Shown: positions 18,598-28,282, counted from the first letter of the stretch. The stretch: DNA of 64,000 bases from Gammaproteobacteria bacterium (GCA_012103475.1 WLWS01000005.1:5001-69000); one strand, 5' to 3'. The notes: a model not told the origin generated them from the letters alone. Program-made: numbers and translations.

Positions 18598-19692
18598 TTA
18601 TTGATCGAAATCGACGATGACTTTATTGGAGATTGGATGTGATTGACAGGTCAGTATATAGCCTGCCTCGAGTTCTGCGGGTTCAAGCGCATGATTAATA
18701 TCCATATCGACTTCACCTTCCACCAGCTTTGCTTTGCAGGTCGAGCAGACTCCTGCCTTACAGGCATATGGCAAATCCAAACCGTTGTGCATACCGGCAT
18801 CCAGTATATTTTCTCCGACTGCAGCCAGATCAAAATTAATGGCTCTGCCCCCTGATATTATGGTGACATCGCTGGTTTTCTGCTCGCCGTAATCTGCTAT
18901 GCGCTGAGTATATTTATCCAGTGCGACTTTCGAATCTTCCGACGAACTGGTGAACAATTCGTAATGTATACTTGTATCATCAAAACCCATACTTCTGAAA
19001 CCACGGGATATCTCAGACATCATAGCCTGCGGTCCACAGATAAAGGCCTCGTCCGTATTTTTAATATCGATTAATTTATTCTTGTAAAGTTCTGCACCTT
19101 TTTTGTTGTCAATAATTCCGTTCAGAAGATCTGCTCCCTGGTCTTCATTATCCATAATATTTATCCACTGAAAGCGGCTCATATATCGGTTCTTGATAAA
19201 ACCAAGTTCCTCCATAAACATCACAGAATTACTGCGTAAATTGCCATACAGCAGCGTCACCTGACTGAGTGGCTCTACATGTAGTATTGTTTTTATGTTC
19301 GAAAGAATCGGAGTGATTCCACTGCCGGCGGCAATAAGCATATAATTCTTTTTGTTTTCAGGATTCAGCTCCGTATAGAAATTCCCCTGAGGTGGCATTA
19401 CATCAACAGTGAAGCCAGGCTTGAAATTGTCGTTCGCAAAATTTGAAAACCGACCTCCATTGACTCTCTTTATACCTACGCGCAAATGCCCATCGTGAAC
19501 CCCGGAACAAATTGAGTACGAACGCCTCACCTCTTCCTTGTCTATCTCGGCCTTCATAGTCAGAAACTGACCTTGTTTGAAACGAAAGGCTTCTTCTAAA
19601 TCTTCCGGCAAATGAAAGGTCACGCATATTGAAGAGTCAGTTTCAGCGCGAACATGAGAGACAGTTAGTGTGTGAAAACCTGTGCTATTCAT
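18598..19692 (-). CDS. paaE: Phenylacetyl-CoA epoxidase reductase subunit PaaE
   Basis: Passes electrons from NADPH to the PaaABC(D) epoxidase. The 364-residue protein has an N-terminal FAD domain (about 1-110; FAD motif RRSYSICSG at 56-64). An NAD(P) domain follows (about 115-240; AAGSGITPIL and FICGPQAMM). The C-terminal plant-type 2Fe-2S domain has ligands C311, C316, C319 and C349 (CKAGVCSTCKAKLVEGE). paaD ends 9 bases upstream of its start and paaX follows. Confidence 0.95.
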   Translation of the reverse strand: MNSTGFHTLTVSHVRAETDSSICVTFHLPEDLEEAFRFKQGQFLTMKAEIDKEEVRRSYSICSGVHDGHLRVGIKRVNGGRFSNFANDNFKPGFTVDVMPPQGNFYTELNPENKKNYMLIAAGSGITPILSNIKTILHVEPLSQVTLLYGNLRSNSVMFMEELGFIKNRYMSRFQWINIMDNEDQGADLLNGIIDNKKGAELYKNKLIDIKNTDEAFICGPQAMMSEISRGFRSMGFDDTSIHYELFTSSSEDSKVALDKYTQRIADYGEQKTSDVTIISGGRAINFDLAAVGENILDAGMHNGLDLPYACKAGVCSTCKAKLVEGEVDMDINHALEPAELEAGYILTCQSHPISNKVIVDFDQ

Positions 19693-19701
19693 AATTAAGA
19701 T

Positions 19702-20226
19702 TCATATCACTTTGAAGTAACAAAAAGACTCTTTGCAATCATCACACTGATACATGGCCTTACATGCAGTAGAGCCGTATTCGCTGATCAAACTTGTTGC
19801 ACTGGACGCACAAAGTGGGCAACGTTCCGGCCTATTAGCCAGAGTAGCACCGGCCGGCGGTGCAATACCGAATTTTTCCAGTTTCTGTTTTCCCTCAGTA
19901 CTTATCCAGTCCGTTGTCCATGCCGGGGATAACACCGTTTTTACTTCTACATCGACTATGCCATTGGCAGTCAGAACTTTGCTGATATCTTCCTGCATAA
20001 CATCAAGTGCTGGACAACCGGAATACGTTGGTGTGATGGTCACTACAATTTTTCCTGCGCTGTTTTCAACATTTCGCAGCACTCCCAGATCCCGGAGTGA
20101 AAGTACCGGAATTTCAGGATCCTTAACCTGTTCCAGCAATTCCCAGATTGCCGCAACATTGTCAGCTGCAATTTGCCCGGAAAACCCCTCAGGATTCTCA
20201 CAAACATCAAGCTGAATAATCACCAC
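19702..20226 (-). CDS. paaD: Phenylacetyl-CoA epoxidase assembly subunit PaaD
   Basis: MIP18-family protein thought to help mature the metal or Fe-S sites of the epoxidase system. The 174-residue protein has the DUF59 core (VKDPEIPVLSLRDLGVLRNV, TPTYSGCPALDVM) at about 30-100. A cysteine-rich C-terminal zinc-type segment holds RCPLC and QCDDCKESFCYF. It overlaps the end of paaC by 7 bases, indicating translational coupling. Order and neighbours match canonical paaABCDE. Confidence 0.93.
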   Translation of the reverse strand: MVIIQLDVCENPEGFSGQIAADNVAAIWELLEQVKDPEIPVLSLRDLGVLRNVENSAGKIVVTITPTYSGCPALDVMQEDISKVLTANGIVDVEVKTVLSPAWTTDWISTEGKQKLEKFGIAPPAGATLANRPERCPLCASSATSLISEYGSTACKAMYQCDDCKESFCYFKVI

Positions 20227-20999
20227 TCCAGACCCGGATAGCTTCTTTGCATGTATTGCAGTTCAGACAATAAGTGGCCGAGATGTTCGGTATGAAACCC
20301 GGCCCGGCCGCCTCGAACAGTCCATTCCTGCTGAGGTACATCAATCGTAGCTTCCTTCAAGATAGCGCCAATCTGCTTTTCCCATTCCGGCTTCAGATCT
20401 TTGGTATTGACGGCAACACCAAGTTTGACCAGCTTCTCCTCAACTTCGTCCTGCTCAAACATTTCAGGAACATAACCCCAGATTGCATCAAAACCCGCTT
20501 GCAAACGATTGTGACTTTCTTCAGTACCATCGCCGAGACGCAGCACCCAGTCAGTACTTCTTCTCAGATGATATTTTGTTTCTTTTATCGCTTTCCCGGC
20601 AATCGCTGCCAGTGTCGCGTCTTTCGACTGAGACATCTGTTCAAGTTGCAGCGTATAAAACACATCAAGAATTAGTTGTCTCGCCATTGTTTGTGCGAAA
20701 TCACCACGCGGTAACTCATTGATTAAAAAATTCTGATAATCACGGCACTCGCGCAGAAAAGCAAAATCGTCTTCACTTTTTTCTCCCTCACTCAGATCGG
20801 AAGCGTAGGAGTAATGCATTCTTGCCCGTCCGATATAATCAAGAGCGATATTAGACAAAGCAATATCCTCTTCCAGAAACGGCCCGTTTCGACACCATTC
20901 TGACAATCGATGGCCGAGAATAAGCGCATCATCGCCAAGACGCAGCGTAAATTGCAGCAACAAATCTTTATCTCTCAGGTCACTCATAATTAATTTCAT
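20220..20999 (-). CDS. paaC: Phenylacetyl-CoA epoxidase structural subunit PaaC
   Basis: Non-catalytic ferritin-like subunit that pairs with PaaA in the ring-1,2-epoxidase. The protein is 259 residues from the ATG at 20999 or 255 from ATG 20987 (MSDLRDKDLLLQFTLRLGDD). The second start aligns better with known PaaC, but neither has a strong ribosome site. LGHRLSEWCRNGP, NIALDYIGRARM and KETKYHLRRSTDW match the family. The gene lies between paaB (7 bases before) and paaD (overlapping). Confidence 0.93.
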   Translation of the reverse strand: MKLIMSDLRDKDLLLQFTLRLGDDALILGHRLSEWCRNGPFLEEDIALSNIALDYIGRARMHYSYASDLSEGEKSEDDFAFLRECRDYQNFLINELPRGDFAQTMARQLILDVFYTLQLEQMSQSKDATLAAIAGKAIKETKYHLRRSTDWVLRLGDGTEESHNRLQAGFDAIWGYVPEMFEQDEVEEKLVKLGVAVNTKDLKPEWEKQIGAILKEATIDVPQQEWTVRGGRAGFHTEHLGHLLSELQYMQRSYPGLEW

Positions 21000-21006
21000 T
21001 CACTAG

Positions 21007-21294
21007 CTACATGTTGTCTACTTCTTTCGGCAACTGGTAATAGGTAGCATGGCGATAAGGTTTATCGTCCATCGGGTCATAAAATGACTCCGCATCATCT
21101 TCCTGAGAGGCAACAATATCTGCGGACTTTACGACCCATAGACTCACTCCTTCACTGCGTCGTGTATAACAATCCCGCGCATACTCAAGTGCTTGCTGAT
21201 GATCTTCTGCGTGCAAACTGCCCACATGCCGATGGTCAAGACCGCGTTTAGAACGAATAAACACTTCGAACAATTCCAGTTTTTCTGTACTCAT
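21007..21294 (-). CDS. paaB: Phenylacetyl-CoA epoxidase subunit PaaB
   Basis: Small bridging subunit of the epoxidase. The 95-residue protein carries the family core LFEVFIRSKRGLDHRHVGSLHA (residues 9-30), then ALEYARDCYTRRSEGVSLWVV. It lies 10 bases after paaA and 7 before paaC in the same operon. The length matches known PaaB (about 95). Confidence 0.94.
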   Translation of the reverse strand: MSTEKLELFEVFIRSKRGLDHRHVGSLHAEDHQQALEYARDCYTRRSEGVSLWVVKSADIVASQEDDAESFYDPMDDKPYRHATYYQLPKEVDNM

Positions 21295-21304
21295 TTATAC
21301 TCTC

Positions 21305-22252
21305 CTAGGCCGCGTGTCTCGCTTTTTTCTTGGCATCGTATGCTTTCAGCGCATCACGCACCCACTCACCTTCTTCATGGGCTTTTACGTGATGCTGAAT
21401 CCGCTCTCTGTTGCAGTGACCATCACCCTTTATAACTGCATAAAATTCATCCCAATCAAGTTCACCAAAATCATAATGGCCCCTGTTTTCATTCCATTTT
21501 AATTCTGGATCAGGATATTCAAGCTTGAGTACGTCAATTTGCGGGACACTCTGATCCACAAACTTTTGTCTGAGATCATCGTTCGTTTCCCTTTTTATTT
21601 TCCAACGCATGGACTTTGCGCTGTGAGCGGAGTCGGCATCGTGGGGACCGAACATCATCAGCGACGGCCACCACCAGCGATTCAGTGCATCCTGAGCCAT
21701 CTCTCTTTGTGCCTGATTACCTCGGGAAAGACTCAGCATAATTTCATAGCCCTGACGCTGATGAAAACTTTCTTCCTTACAGATTCGTACCATTGCCCTG
21801 GCATAAGGACCATAAGAAGTGCGTTGCAGAGAGATCTGATTAACAATCGCCGCACCGTCGACAAGCCAGCCAATTGCACCAATATCAGCCCAGCTTAAAG
21901 TAGGGTAATTAAAGATTGAGGCATATTTCGCTTTACCGCTTTGCAGGGCCTCAATCATTTCGGCCCGACTGACTCCCAGAGTTTCTGCCGAGCTGTAAAG
22001 ATAGAGACCATGTCCGCCTTCGTCCTGGACTTTCGCGAGTAGTACCGCTTTGCGCCGCAGAGTCGGTGCGCGGGTCAGCCAGTTGCCCTCCGGCTGCATG
22101 CCGATGACCTCAGAATGCGCATGCTGGGATATTTGTCGGATCAGATTCCGCCTGTACTCTCCAGGCATCCAGTCCTTTGGTTCAATTTTCTCTTCCTTGT
22201 CGATCCGGATTTGAAAAGCCTGTTCCAAATCAGCTGTGTCTTCTGTATTCAT
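21305..22252 (-). CDS. paaA: Phenylacetyl-CoA 1,2-epoxidase catalytic subunit PaaA
   Basis: Diiron ferritin-like subunit that epoxidises the phenylacetyl-CoA ring. The 315-residue protein contains the family stretches [40 protein letters not shown] and [16 protein letters not shown]. These carry the Glu/His diiron ligands (ExxH-type pairs in DEGGH and EESFH). It is the first gene of paaABCDE-X, with a strong promoter and candidate PaaX operator immediately upstream at 22273-22323. Confidence 0.96.
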   Translation of the reverse strand: MNTEDTADLEQAFQIRIDKEEKIEPKDWMPGEYRRNLIRQISQHAHSEVIGMQPEGNWLTRAPTLRRKAVLLAKVQDEGGHGLYLYSSAETLGVSRAEMIEALQSGKAKYASIFNYPTLSWADIGAIGWLVDGAAIVNQISLQRTSYGPYARAMVRICKEESFHQRQGYEIMLSLSRGNQAQREMAQDALNRWWWPSLMMFGPHDADSAHSAKSMRWKIKRETNDDLRQKFVDQSVPQIDVLKLEYPDPELKWNENRGHYDFGELDWDEFYAVIKGDGHCNRERIQHHVKAHEEGEWVRDALKAYDAKKKARHAA

Positions 22253-22272
22253 GCCATACTCTTGATTAATTT

Positions 22273-22323
22273 ATGATACAAAAACTGTAGGAATGATTAT
22301 AATTCTGTATCATATTTTATCAA
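22273..22323 (-). promoter_or_regulatory. paaA promoter with candidate PaaX operator
   Basis: On the minus strand, -35 TTGATA (22323-22318) and a perfect -10 TATAAT (22301-22296) are 16 bases apart. Perfect 8-bp inverted arms ATGATACA (22273-22280) and TGTATCAT (22306-22313) flank the -10 box, one of them within the spacer, where a repressor would block polymerase. The same TGATACA word recurs in the paaZ/paaK gap. Assignment to PaaX is inference from the shared motif and regulon context. Confidence 0.6.
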
Positions 22324-22342
22324 GTGAATTTTGCCAGCTATC

Positions 22343-22777
22343 TCAGTCCTGAATCACCGCCTCATTTAATTGCACTGAACGACCTCGAAAATGAGCCAAT
22401 ACTTCGCCGTCGCTTTTGCGAACAGTAACGTCGTATAAGCCGGTGCGGCCACCTTTTCTGCGTTCTTCAGCGGTCGCAATCAAGTCATCAGCCTCTTTTC
22501 CGGGACGTACAAAGTCGATGTCACAATTCTGTGCGAGGGCTACTCTGTTGTAACTGTTACAGGCATAGGCAAATGCCGTGTCAGCAAGCAGGAATAGATA
22601 GCCACCATGACAGACGTCATGTCCATTGAGCATATCGGCACGTACTGTCATTTTTAAACTGGCGTGACCGCATCTGACAGAGTCCAGAATTATACCGGCA
22701 GCCTGAGCTGCGACATCTCGTTCATACATAGCGTCGGCACAGGCAGAGGCCAATTCGTCTGCTTCTGTATCACTCAT
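22343..22777 (-). CDS. paaI: Hydroxyphenylacetyl-CoA thioesterase PaaI
   Basis: Hotdog-fold thioesterase that rescues CoA from dead-end ring intermediates of phenylacetate breakdown. The 144-residue protein from ATG 22777 (MSDTEADELASACADAMY) has the PaaI motif MLNGHDVCHGGYLFLLADTAFA. GGRTGLYDVTVR lies towards the C-terminus. An in-frame TTG ten codons upstream (22807) is possible but less likely. It lies between the paaA promoter and an unknown gene in the upstream transcription unit with paaZ. Confidence 0.9.
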   Translation of the reverse strand: MSDTEADELASACADAMYERDVAAQAAGIILDSVRCGHASLKMTVRADMLNGHDVCHGGYLFLLADTAFAYACNSYNRVALAQNCDIDFVRPGKEADDLIATAEERRKGGRTGLYDVTVRKSDGEVLAHFRGRSVQLNEAVIQD

Positions 22778-22879
22778 TGAAAGATGACTCGAATAAAATT
22801 GTAGCAATACAAGGCCTGATGACTCAAATGAAGTAGAGATTTGCGTTGAACGATAATATTCAAAAACGTAAGTTCGTTT

Positions 22880-23668
22880 TTATTTTTTCTTGAAAAACTT
22901 CCCGAGTATCGTCTTTTCCTTCTTACCCTTTTGCTGCTGGGCCAGACGCGCCTCTTCTTTTTCAGCCGCCAGTTTTTTCGCCGTTATATCAGCCTGCAGT
23001 TTTGCGCGTAGTTGAGTTCTGGCTTCGTCAGAGATTGTATTACCGACCATCTCGTTATACTTATTAGCTTCTCGCATAACATGGTGAGTTAATTCGTCCA
23101 TTAATTCGGCTGTAATATCACTCTTTTTTAAATAATTGGTCTGCGACCAGAGCGAGCTGTAATTTCGAATCGTCAGACTGATAGCGTCCCGATCCAGCTC
23201 CGCAGTAAAACGGTATTTTGTTTTTACAGGCGGTTTAATCTCAAACTTGACTGATTTGTTACCTTCAACTGATGTCGTTATACAATTAATTCGATTGTCT
23301 GTTAAAAGCGCTTTGAAATTGCTGGTGCTGGTACCGGAAGGCAGAAGGGCATAGCTGGGATTCTCAGCTGAATTTTCAAATTCAAATACCCAGTCTCGCT
23401 CTTTATCTGCTGAGGGGTGAGATATTTTATAATTCTGACACTTAAGACGTTTCATAGTCACAGAATCGTTAATTTCAAAATCAATAAATGTCTCATTTTC
23501 GAGAACATTCAGTGTGCTGGCCAATTCTGTAAAATGGGACTTCAGATACTTCATCACAGGCGACAGTTTGCGCCATTTCTGCTCATCCGATTCACCTGCG
23601 GGCTCGGCGCCCTGATTTCTCAGTGTTGCGTCTGAAGCTTGTTTCTTGAGCTCTTCTAATTTGGACAT
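22880..23668 (-). CDS. Uncharacterised protein inserted between paaZ and paaI
   Basis: A 262-residue soluble protein that I do not recognise. The N-terminus is helical and charged. A beta-rich centre follows (about 60-170, with NYKISHPSADKERDWVFEF and VKFEIKPPVKTKYRF). The C-terminus is a long Lys/Glu/Gln-rich helix ending in KGKKEKTILGKFFKKK. There is no signal peptide, membrane helix or known catalytic motif. It shares strand and direction with paaZ (143 bases upstream) and paaI (72 bases downstream), but function in phenylacetate metabolism is only a contextual guess. A short inverted repeat TGACTG/CAGTCA (23721-23739) lies in the gap before it. Confidence 0.7.
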   Translation of the reverse strand: MSKLEELKKQASDATLRNQGAEPAGESDEQKWRKLSPVMKYLKSHFTELASTLNVLENETFIDFEINDSVTMKRLKCQNYKISHPSADKERDWVFEFENSAENPSYALLPSGTSTSNFKALLTDNRINCITTSVEGNKSVKFEIKPPVKTKYRFTAELDRDAISLTIRNYSSLWSQTNYLKKSDITAELMDELTHHVMREANKYNEMVGNTISDEARTQLRAKLQADITAKKLAAEKEEARLAQQQKGKKEKTILGKFFKKK

Positions 23669-23811
23669 AAACCTGATTCCACTCTGGCACCGGTCTGACG
23701 ATAGGAGGGAAAGCCTAAAATGACTGGCTCACGCAGTCAAGTAAGAGTTAATAAAGAAGCAGTAAATCCTCGGAATCAGACGACTTTTCCTCTCTTCTCA
23801 AGCAATCCGGT

Positions 23812-25854
23812 TTACTCTTTTCTGGCCACCAAAGTCATTACATCGTAAATCGCGACAATAGTATCCTCCTGATTCCTGATTTCTACCGCCCATCTGACTA
23901 CACCCGTGGCTGTTTCTTCATCCTCCCGCTTGTCTTTACGAATTTTTTGCTTAACAGTCAGATGGGCCTGAATCGTATCGCCAATGCCTACCGGTTCAAT
24001 AAAACGCAGATTCTCAAGTCCATAGTTGGCAATGACGGGACCCGGAGCCGGATCGACAAACAGTCCCGCAGCGGCAGAAATAACGAAATAACCATGCGCG
24101 ACCCGTTTACCAAAGAATGATTCTTTCGCTGCAACTTCGTCAAAATGGGCATAAAAATGATCGCCAGACAAACAACCGAAGTTCACGATGTCCGCTTCAG
24201 TAACTGTTCTGCGGTGAGTGATGTAGGATTCACCAATTTGTAGCTCGTCGAAAAACTTTCTGAAAGGATGCACGACATCGCTTATGGTCTTCGCCCCTAC
24301 GTGAAATTCACCGGTGATATTCATCAGAGTAGTTGGCGACCCCTGTAGAGCCGTGCGTTGCATATAATGTTTAATAGCACGTTCGCCACCCAGCTCTTCA
24401 CCGCCGCCGGCACGACCAGGTCCGCCATGTACCAGAGTAGGCAGAGGCGAGCCATGTCCAGTTGATTCCGCTGCGCAATCACTATTCAGAATAAGCATTC
24501 GTCCGTGATAAGCGGCTGTGCCCAGAACAATCTGCCCGGCTTCCTTGTCGTCGGCACTTACGACCGAACCGACCAGACTACCGCGACCGAGTTTCGCCAA
24601 TTGCACCGCTTCGTCGATATCATCATAGGGCAGCAAAGTGCTGACCGGACCAAAGGCCTCTTCTGCATGCGGTTCTTCAGCGTGCAGAGGTTTTTCACAA
24701 TAAAGCAGTGTCGCGGGGAAAAATGCACCTTGCTCCGCATCGCCACCGACAATCTCAAATTCGCGCTCACCGCCATAAATGAGTTCGCAACTTTGCCGAA
24801 GAACCTCAAGTGTCTTCCAGGTATCCCTGACCTGTTCTTGTCCCACAAGTGGCCCCATTTTCACGCCTTCCTGCGCCGGATCGCCCACCACTACTTTAGC
24901 AAGTCTGTCTGTCAGTGCTTTGCTTACCTCCTCAATTCTTGAGCGCGGCACAATGGCACGACGTATTGCCGTACACTTTTGACCGGCTTTGACTGTCATT
25001 TCCCGGACGACTTCTTTTATGAATAAATCAAACTCAGCGGAATCCGATTTCACGCTCGGTCCCAGAATACAACAATTGAGAGAGTCAGCTTCCATGTTGA
25101 AAGGAATAGAGTTATTGACGATATTGGTGTGTGATTTGAGCTTGCGCCCGGTCCATGCCGAACCTGTGAAGGTCACCACATCCTGTTCGTTAAGATGGTC
25201 GAGCAGATCACCCGTACTACCACAAATAAGTTGAATCGCGCCTTCAGGGAGAATCCCGCTGGCAACAATTTCCCTAACCATAGCCTCGGTCAGATATGCC
25301 GAGACCGTCGCCGGTTTCACAATCACCGGCATGCCTGCCAATAGACTCGGCGCGATTTTTTCAAGCATACCCCAGCATGGGAAATTAAAGGCATTAATAT
25401 GTACAGCAAGGCCTTCACGCGGGACCAGAATGTGCCGGCCAACAAAAGCCCCGGCCTTTGACAGAGGCTGAGCATCACCTTCTACTAAAAAGGGTTGGTT
25501 AGGGAATTCACGTCGAACCAGGCTGCTGTAAGTAAATAAAGTTCCGATTCCACCTTCTATGTCTATCCAGCTATCGACTCGGGTTGCACCTGTCCAGGCG
25601 GAAACGCTGTAAAATTTTTCCTTCTCTGCCATGAGATGTTGTGCAAGTGCTTTCAAAGCATTAGCACGCTCATGAAAAGTCAGCTTCCTGAGAGCATGTC
25701 CTCCCTGCGCCCGGCCAAATTCAAGCATGTCTTTAAAATCCAGACCAGAACTCGACACCTTTCCAATAACTTCGCCATTAACCGCATTAAATACTTCAAC
25801 CCCGGCATCGGATCCTGAAACCCATTGACCACCGACATAACTTTGAATGCTCAA
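23812..25854 (-). CDS. paaZ: Bifunctional oxepin-CoA hydrolase / 3-oxo-5,6-dehydrosuberyl-CoA semialdehyde dehydrogenase PaaZ
   Basis: Opens the oxepin-CoA ring and oxidises the resulting aldehyde. The 680-residue fusion has an N-terminal aldehyde dehydrogenase (about 1-510) with E256 (NMEADSLN) and catalytic C294 (GQKCTAIRR). A C-terminal MaoC-type hydratase (about 530-680) has the [10 protein letters not shown] motif. The start is TTG at 25854 ([14 protein letters not shown]) with AGGGAG seven bases upstream. It heads the paaZ - unknown - paaI unit and diverges from paaK. Confidence 0.95.
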   Translation of the reverse strand: MSIQSYVGGQWVSGSDAGVEVFNAVNGEVIGKVSSSGLDFKDMLEFGRAQGGHALRKLTFHERANALKALAQHLMAEKEKFYSVSAWTGATRVDSWIDIEGGIGTLFTYSSLVRREFPNQPFLVEGDAQPLSKAGAFVGRHILVPREGLAVHINAFNFPCWGMLEKIAPSLLAGMPVIVKPATVSAYLTEAMVREIVASGILPEGAIQLICGSTGDLLDHLNEQDVVTFTGSAWTGRKLKSHTNIVNNSIPFNMEADSLNCCILGPSVKSDSAEFDLFIKEVVREMTVKAGQKCTAIRRAIVPRSRIEEVSKALTDRLAKVVVGDPAQEGVKMGPLVGQEQVRDTWKTLEVLRQSCELIYGGEREFEIVGGDAEQGAFFPATLLYCEKPLHAEEPHAEEAFGPVSTLLPYDDIDEAVQLAKLGRGSLVGSVVSADDKEAGQIVLGTAAYHGRMLILNSDCAAESTGHGSPLPTLVHGGPGRAGGGEELGGERAIKHYMQRTALQGSPTTLMNITGEFHVGAKTISDVVHPFRKFFDELQIGESYITHRRTVTEADIVNFGCLSGDHFYAHFDEVAAKESFFGKRVAHGYFVISAAAGLFVDPAPGPVIANYGLENLRFIEPVGIGDTIQAHLTVKQKIRKDKREDEETATGVVRWAVEIRNQEDTIVAIYDVMTLVARKE

Positions 25855-25900
25855 ATCACCGCTCCCTGAAATAACATCTTAAATATCTGAAAGGATGAAT

Positions 25901-25922
25901 ATGATACAAAAATATTGATACA
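25901..25922. promoter_or_regulatory. Candidate PaaX operator between paaZ and paaK
   Basis: Two direct TGATACA copies (25902-25908 and 25916-25922), 14 bases apart, lie within ATATGATACAAAAATATTGATACA. The word matches the paaA operator arms. A plausible paaK promoter overlaps it: -35 TTGATA (25915-25920), 18-base spacer, -10 TATTTT (25939-25944). Confidence 0.5.
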
Positions 25923-25971
25923 ATTGAAATTCTTGTGTTATTTTATTCAAATAGTCAGTGGGGGGGAATCA

Positions 25972-27276
25972 ATGAGAGTAGCAGGACAGCACGACGCTCT
26001 TGAGACAATTGAAACAGCCAGTACAGATGAGTTGCAAGATTTACAACTGGAGCGTATGCAGTGGAGTCTTAAGCATGCTTACGACAACGTTGCTCATTAC
26101 AAGCAGAAATTTGATGACACCGGTGTGCATCCCTCTGATTTAAAGCAACTCAGTGATTTAGCCAGTTTTCCATTCACGACAAAACTCGATCTTCGCGACA
26201 ACTATCCTTTCGGTATGTTTGCCGTGTCAATGGATGATGTCGTCAGAATTCATGCCTCCAGCGGCACCACCGGCAAACCAACAGTTGTTGGCTATACGAA
26301 AAATGATATTGAGACCTGGGCCAAAGTTGTGGCCCGCTCCATACGCGCAGCCGGCGGCACGCATAAAGATAAAATACACGTCGCCTACGGTTATGGCTTG
26401 TTCACCGGTGGTCTCGGCGCACATTATGGCGGTGAATACCTCGGTTGTACGGTGATACCTATGTCAGGCGGTCAGACCCAAAAGCAGGCTCAGCTTATTC
26501 AGGACTTTGACCCGGAAATCATTATGGTCACACCTTCTTATATGCTCAGCATTGTTGATGAACTGGAACGTCAGGGCGTCAACTGTCAGGAACTAAGTCT
26601 GCGAACGGGAATATTTGGTGCAGAGCCCTGGACTGCATCAATGCGTGAAAATCTCGAGAAACGACTCGGAATTGATGCCGTTGACATCTATGGACTGTCA
26701 GAGGTCATGGGGCCTGGTGTCGCTCAGGAATGCGTAGATACAAAAGATGGACCGACAATATGGGAAGACCATTTCTATCCTGAGATTATAGATCCGGAAA
26801 GTGGCAAGGTAGTGGCCGATGGTGAAGAAGGTGAACTCGTATTTACTAGTCTGACAAAAGAAGCCCTGCCCATCGTCCGCTACCGCACACGAGACCTGAC
26901 TCGTTTACTACCCGGTTCAGCGCGAACAATGCGACGCATGGACAAAATTACAGGTCGTAGTGACGACATGTTAATCATTAGAGGTGTTAATGTCTTTCCA
27001 ACCCAGATTGAGGAACAGATCCTGCGTATTCCGGCTCTTGCGCCACATTATCAGATTGAAGTTACACGGCAGAACAATCTGGACATGATGCAGGTCAATG
27101 TAGAGCTCCTGCCCGGAGCGGAATCCGATAAAATTACCGAGGCTGAACAGGCACTAAACAAATATATAAAGGACATTATAGGTATTTCCACACGAGTCGT
27201 AGCCCATCTGGAAAACGGAGTTCCGCGTTCTGAAGGGAAAGCGCAGAGGGTAATTGATAAACGAAATCTAACTTAA
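25972..27276 (+). CDS. paaK: Phenylacetate-CoA ligase
   Basis: ATP-dependent ligase that makes phenylacetyl-CoA, the entry step of the pathway and the inducer of PaaX. The 434-residue protein starts at ATG 25972 (MRVAGQHDALETIETAS), just after a GGGGGGAA ribosome site. The open frame extends 19 codons further upstream without such a site. The P-loop is SSGTTGK (96-102). YGLSEVMGPGVAQEC, YRTRDLTR and DDMLIIRGVNVFPTQ are classic PaaK motifs. It is transcribed away from paaZ. Confidence 0.95.
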   Translation: MRVAGQHDALETIETASTDELQDLQLERMQWSLKHAYDNVAHYKQKFDDTGVHPSDLKQLSDLASFPFTTKLDLRDNYPFGMFAVSMDDVVRIHASSGTTGKPTVVGYTKNDIETWAKVVARSIRAAGGTHKDKIHVAYGYGLFTGGLGAHYGGEYLGCTVIPMSGGQTQKQAQLIQDFDPEIIMVTPSYMLSIVDELERQGVNCQELSLRTGIFGAEPWTASMRENLEKRLGIDAVDIYGLSEVMGPGVAQECVDTKDGPTIWEDHFYPEIIDPESGKVVADGEEGELVFTSLTKEALPIVRYRTRDLTRLLPGSARTMRRMDKITGRSDDMLIIRGVNVFPTQIEEQILRIPALAPHYQIEVTRQNNLDMMQVNVELLPGAESDKITEAEQALNKYIKDIIGISTRVVAHLENGVPRSEGKAQRVIDKRNLT

Positions 27277-27284
27277 ACGAACAT

Positions 27285-27745
27285 TCAGGAATTATTAAAG
27301 GTATCTTCGCTGATGTTTAATTCGTTCTGGATTTTCTTAATTAAGTGTTCGCGTGTACCGTTTACATCGATCAAGGGATCTCGGCGTAAGCTGCCCACTT
27401 CTTCAGCTGTATAAGGAATAAAATTATCAGGGATTTGCGCTCCCGAAAATTCGACTAGCATCCAGTTAATACATCCGTCAGTTCCTGGTCGTTAATAGGC
27501 GCATTAGCCGATCCCGGTACCTGAACAATAAACTCCCGGCCACCTTCGACATGTAGAAAGTTTCCGACGAAATCTTTGATTTTCGGCACCAGACCCGGTG
27601 AACCCGAAGCATCAGGCAAATGACAGCCCTGACAATTGAGAGTGTAATTTTGACGACCCAGATTGTCAGCACCGTCTTCAGCAAGACTCACACTCACAAA
27701 AGCTGATAATGTGATGTAACTCAGGATGAGTAGAAATAATTTCAT
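27285..27745 (-). pseudogene. Exported c-type cytochrome gene, frameshifted
   Basis: A small cytochrome c: signal peptide of about 22 residues, then one haem site C38-x2-C41-H42 (NCQGCHLP). The first frame reads to VLTGC and stops near 27455. The adjacent frame continues the protein without a break (NWMLVEFSGAQIPDNFIPY and on to the TGA at 27285-27287). Adding one base in TTAAC (V-L-N-W) restores a 153-residue protein. The haem domain survives upstream of the lesion, but the distal part that would carry the axial ligand is lost. Whether this is a mutation or a sequencing error cannot be told here. Electron partner unknown. Confidence 0.75.
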
Positions 27746-27831
27746 TAATTCAGTAATTCCTATAACAGATACGTTTATTGGAGCATATTTTCCCTTAAGT
27801 GCAAAGAATTTATCTGAGTGGCAGAAAGTGC

Positions 27832-27856
27832 TTAATCATTGGCATTGTATGATTAA
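27832..27856. promoter_or_regulatory. Perfect inverted repeat between divergent genes
   Basis: TTAATCAT (27832-27839) and ATGATTAA (27849-27856) form perfect 8-bp arms with a 9-base loop, between the cytochrome gene and the gene at 27905. No T-run follows, so a protein-binding site is more likely than a terminator. Confidence 0.35.
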
Positions 27857-27904
27857 TCGTAAACTGTTATTAAAATATGACACTGACAAAAGAGGATAGT
27901 TACT

Positions 27905-28282
27905 ATGACTGATACAAACGATGGTGCCGATGCACGAGCGGTAATTGAAGAGTATGTTAATGCCTGCAATGATGGCGATGTCGACAGGCTACGGGCTATT
28001 TTCCATGATGATGCGCTAATGTCCGGCTATATGATGGGAGATTATATAATGGGCTCGCCAGCACCATTTTTTGAAGTAGTGGCCAATCCTCCGCCGGAGG
28101 CGCCTGCTAATCCAGGCAACTACAAAGGTGAAATCACCGATGTCCAGGTATCGGGACCTGTTGCCAGTGTGACACTAAAGGAAGCCGGCTTCATGGGAAT
28201 GAATTTCACCGACTATTTCCATCTCGCTAAAGTCGATAATCAATGGAAAATTATTTCAAAAACTTTCAATCCTGAAACATGA
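27905..28282 (+). CDS. NTF2-like (lumazine-binding/SnoaL-type) protein
   Basis: A 125-residue cystatin/NTF2-like fold protein. The opening RAVIEEYVNACNDGDVDRLRAIFHDDA and the closing HLAKVDNQWKIISKTFNP are typical of the PF12893/DUF4440 group, whose members bind small ligands or act as isomerases. No catalytic residues can be assigned. GAGGA lies about 10 bases before the ATG at 27905. The Nudix-MBL gene begins 22 bases after its stop, suggesting an operon. Confidence 0.8.
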   Translation: MTDTNDGADARAVIEEYVNACNDGDVDRLRAIFHDDALMSGYMMGDYIMGSPAPFFEVVANPPPEAPANPGNYKGEITDVQVSGPVASVTLKEAGFMGMNFTDYFHLAKVDNQWKIISKTFNPET

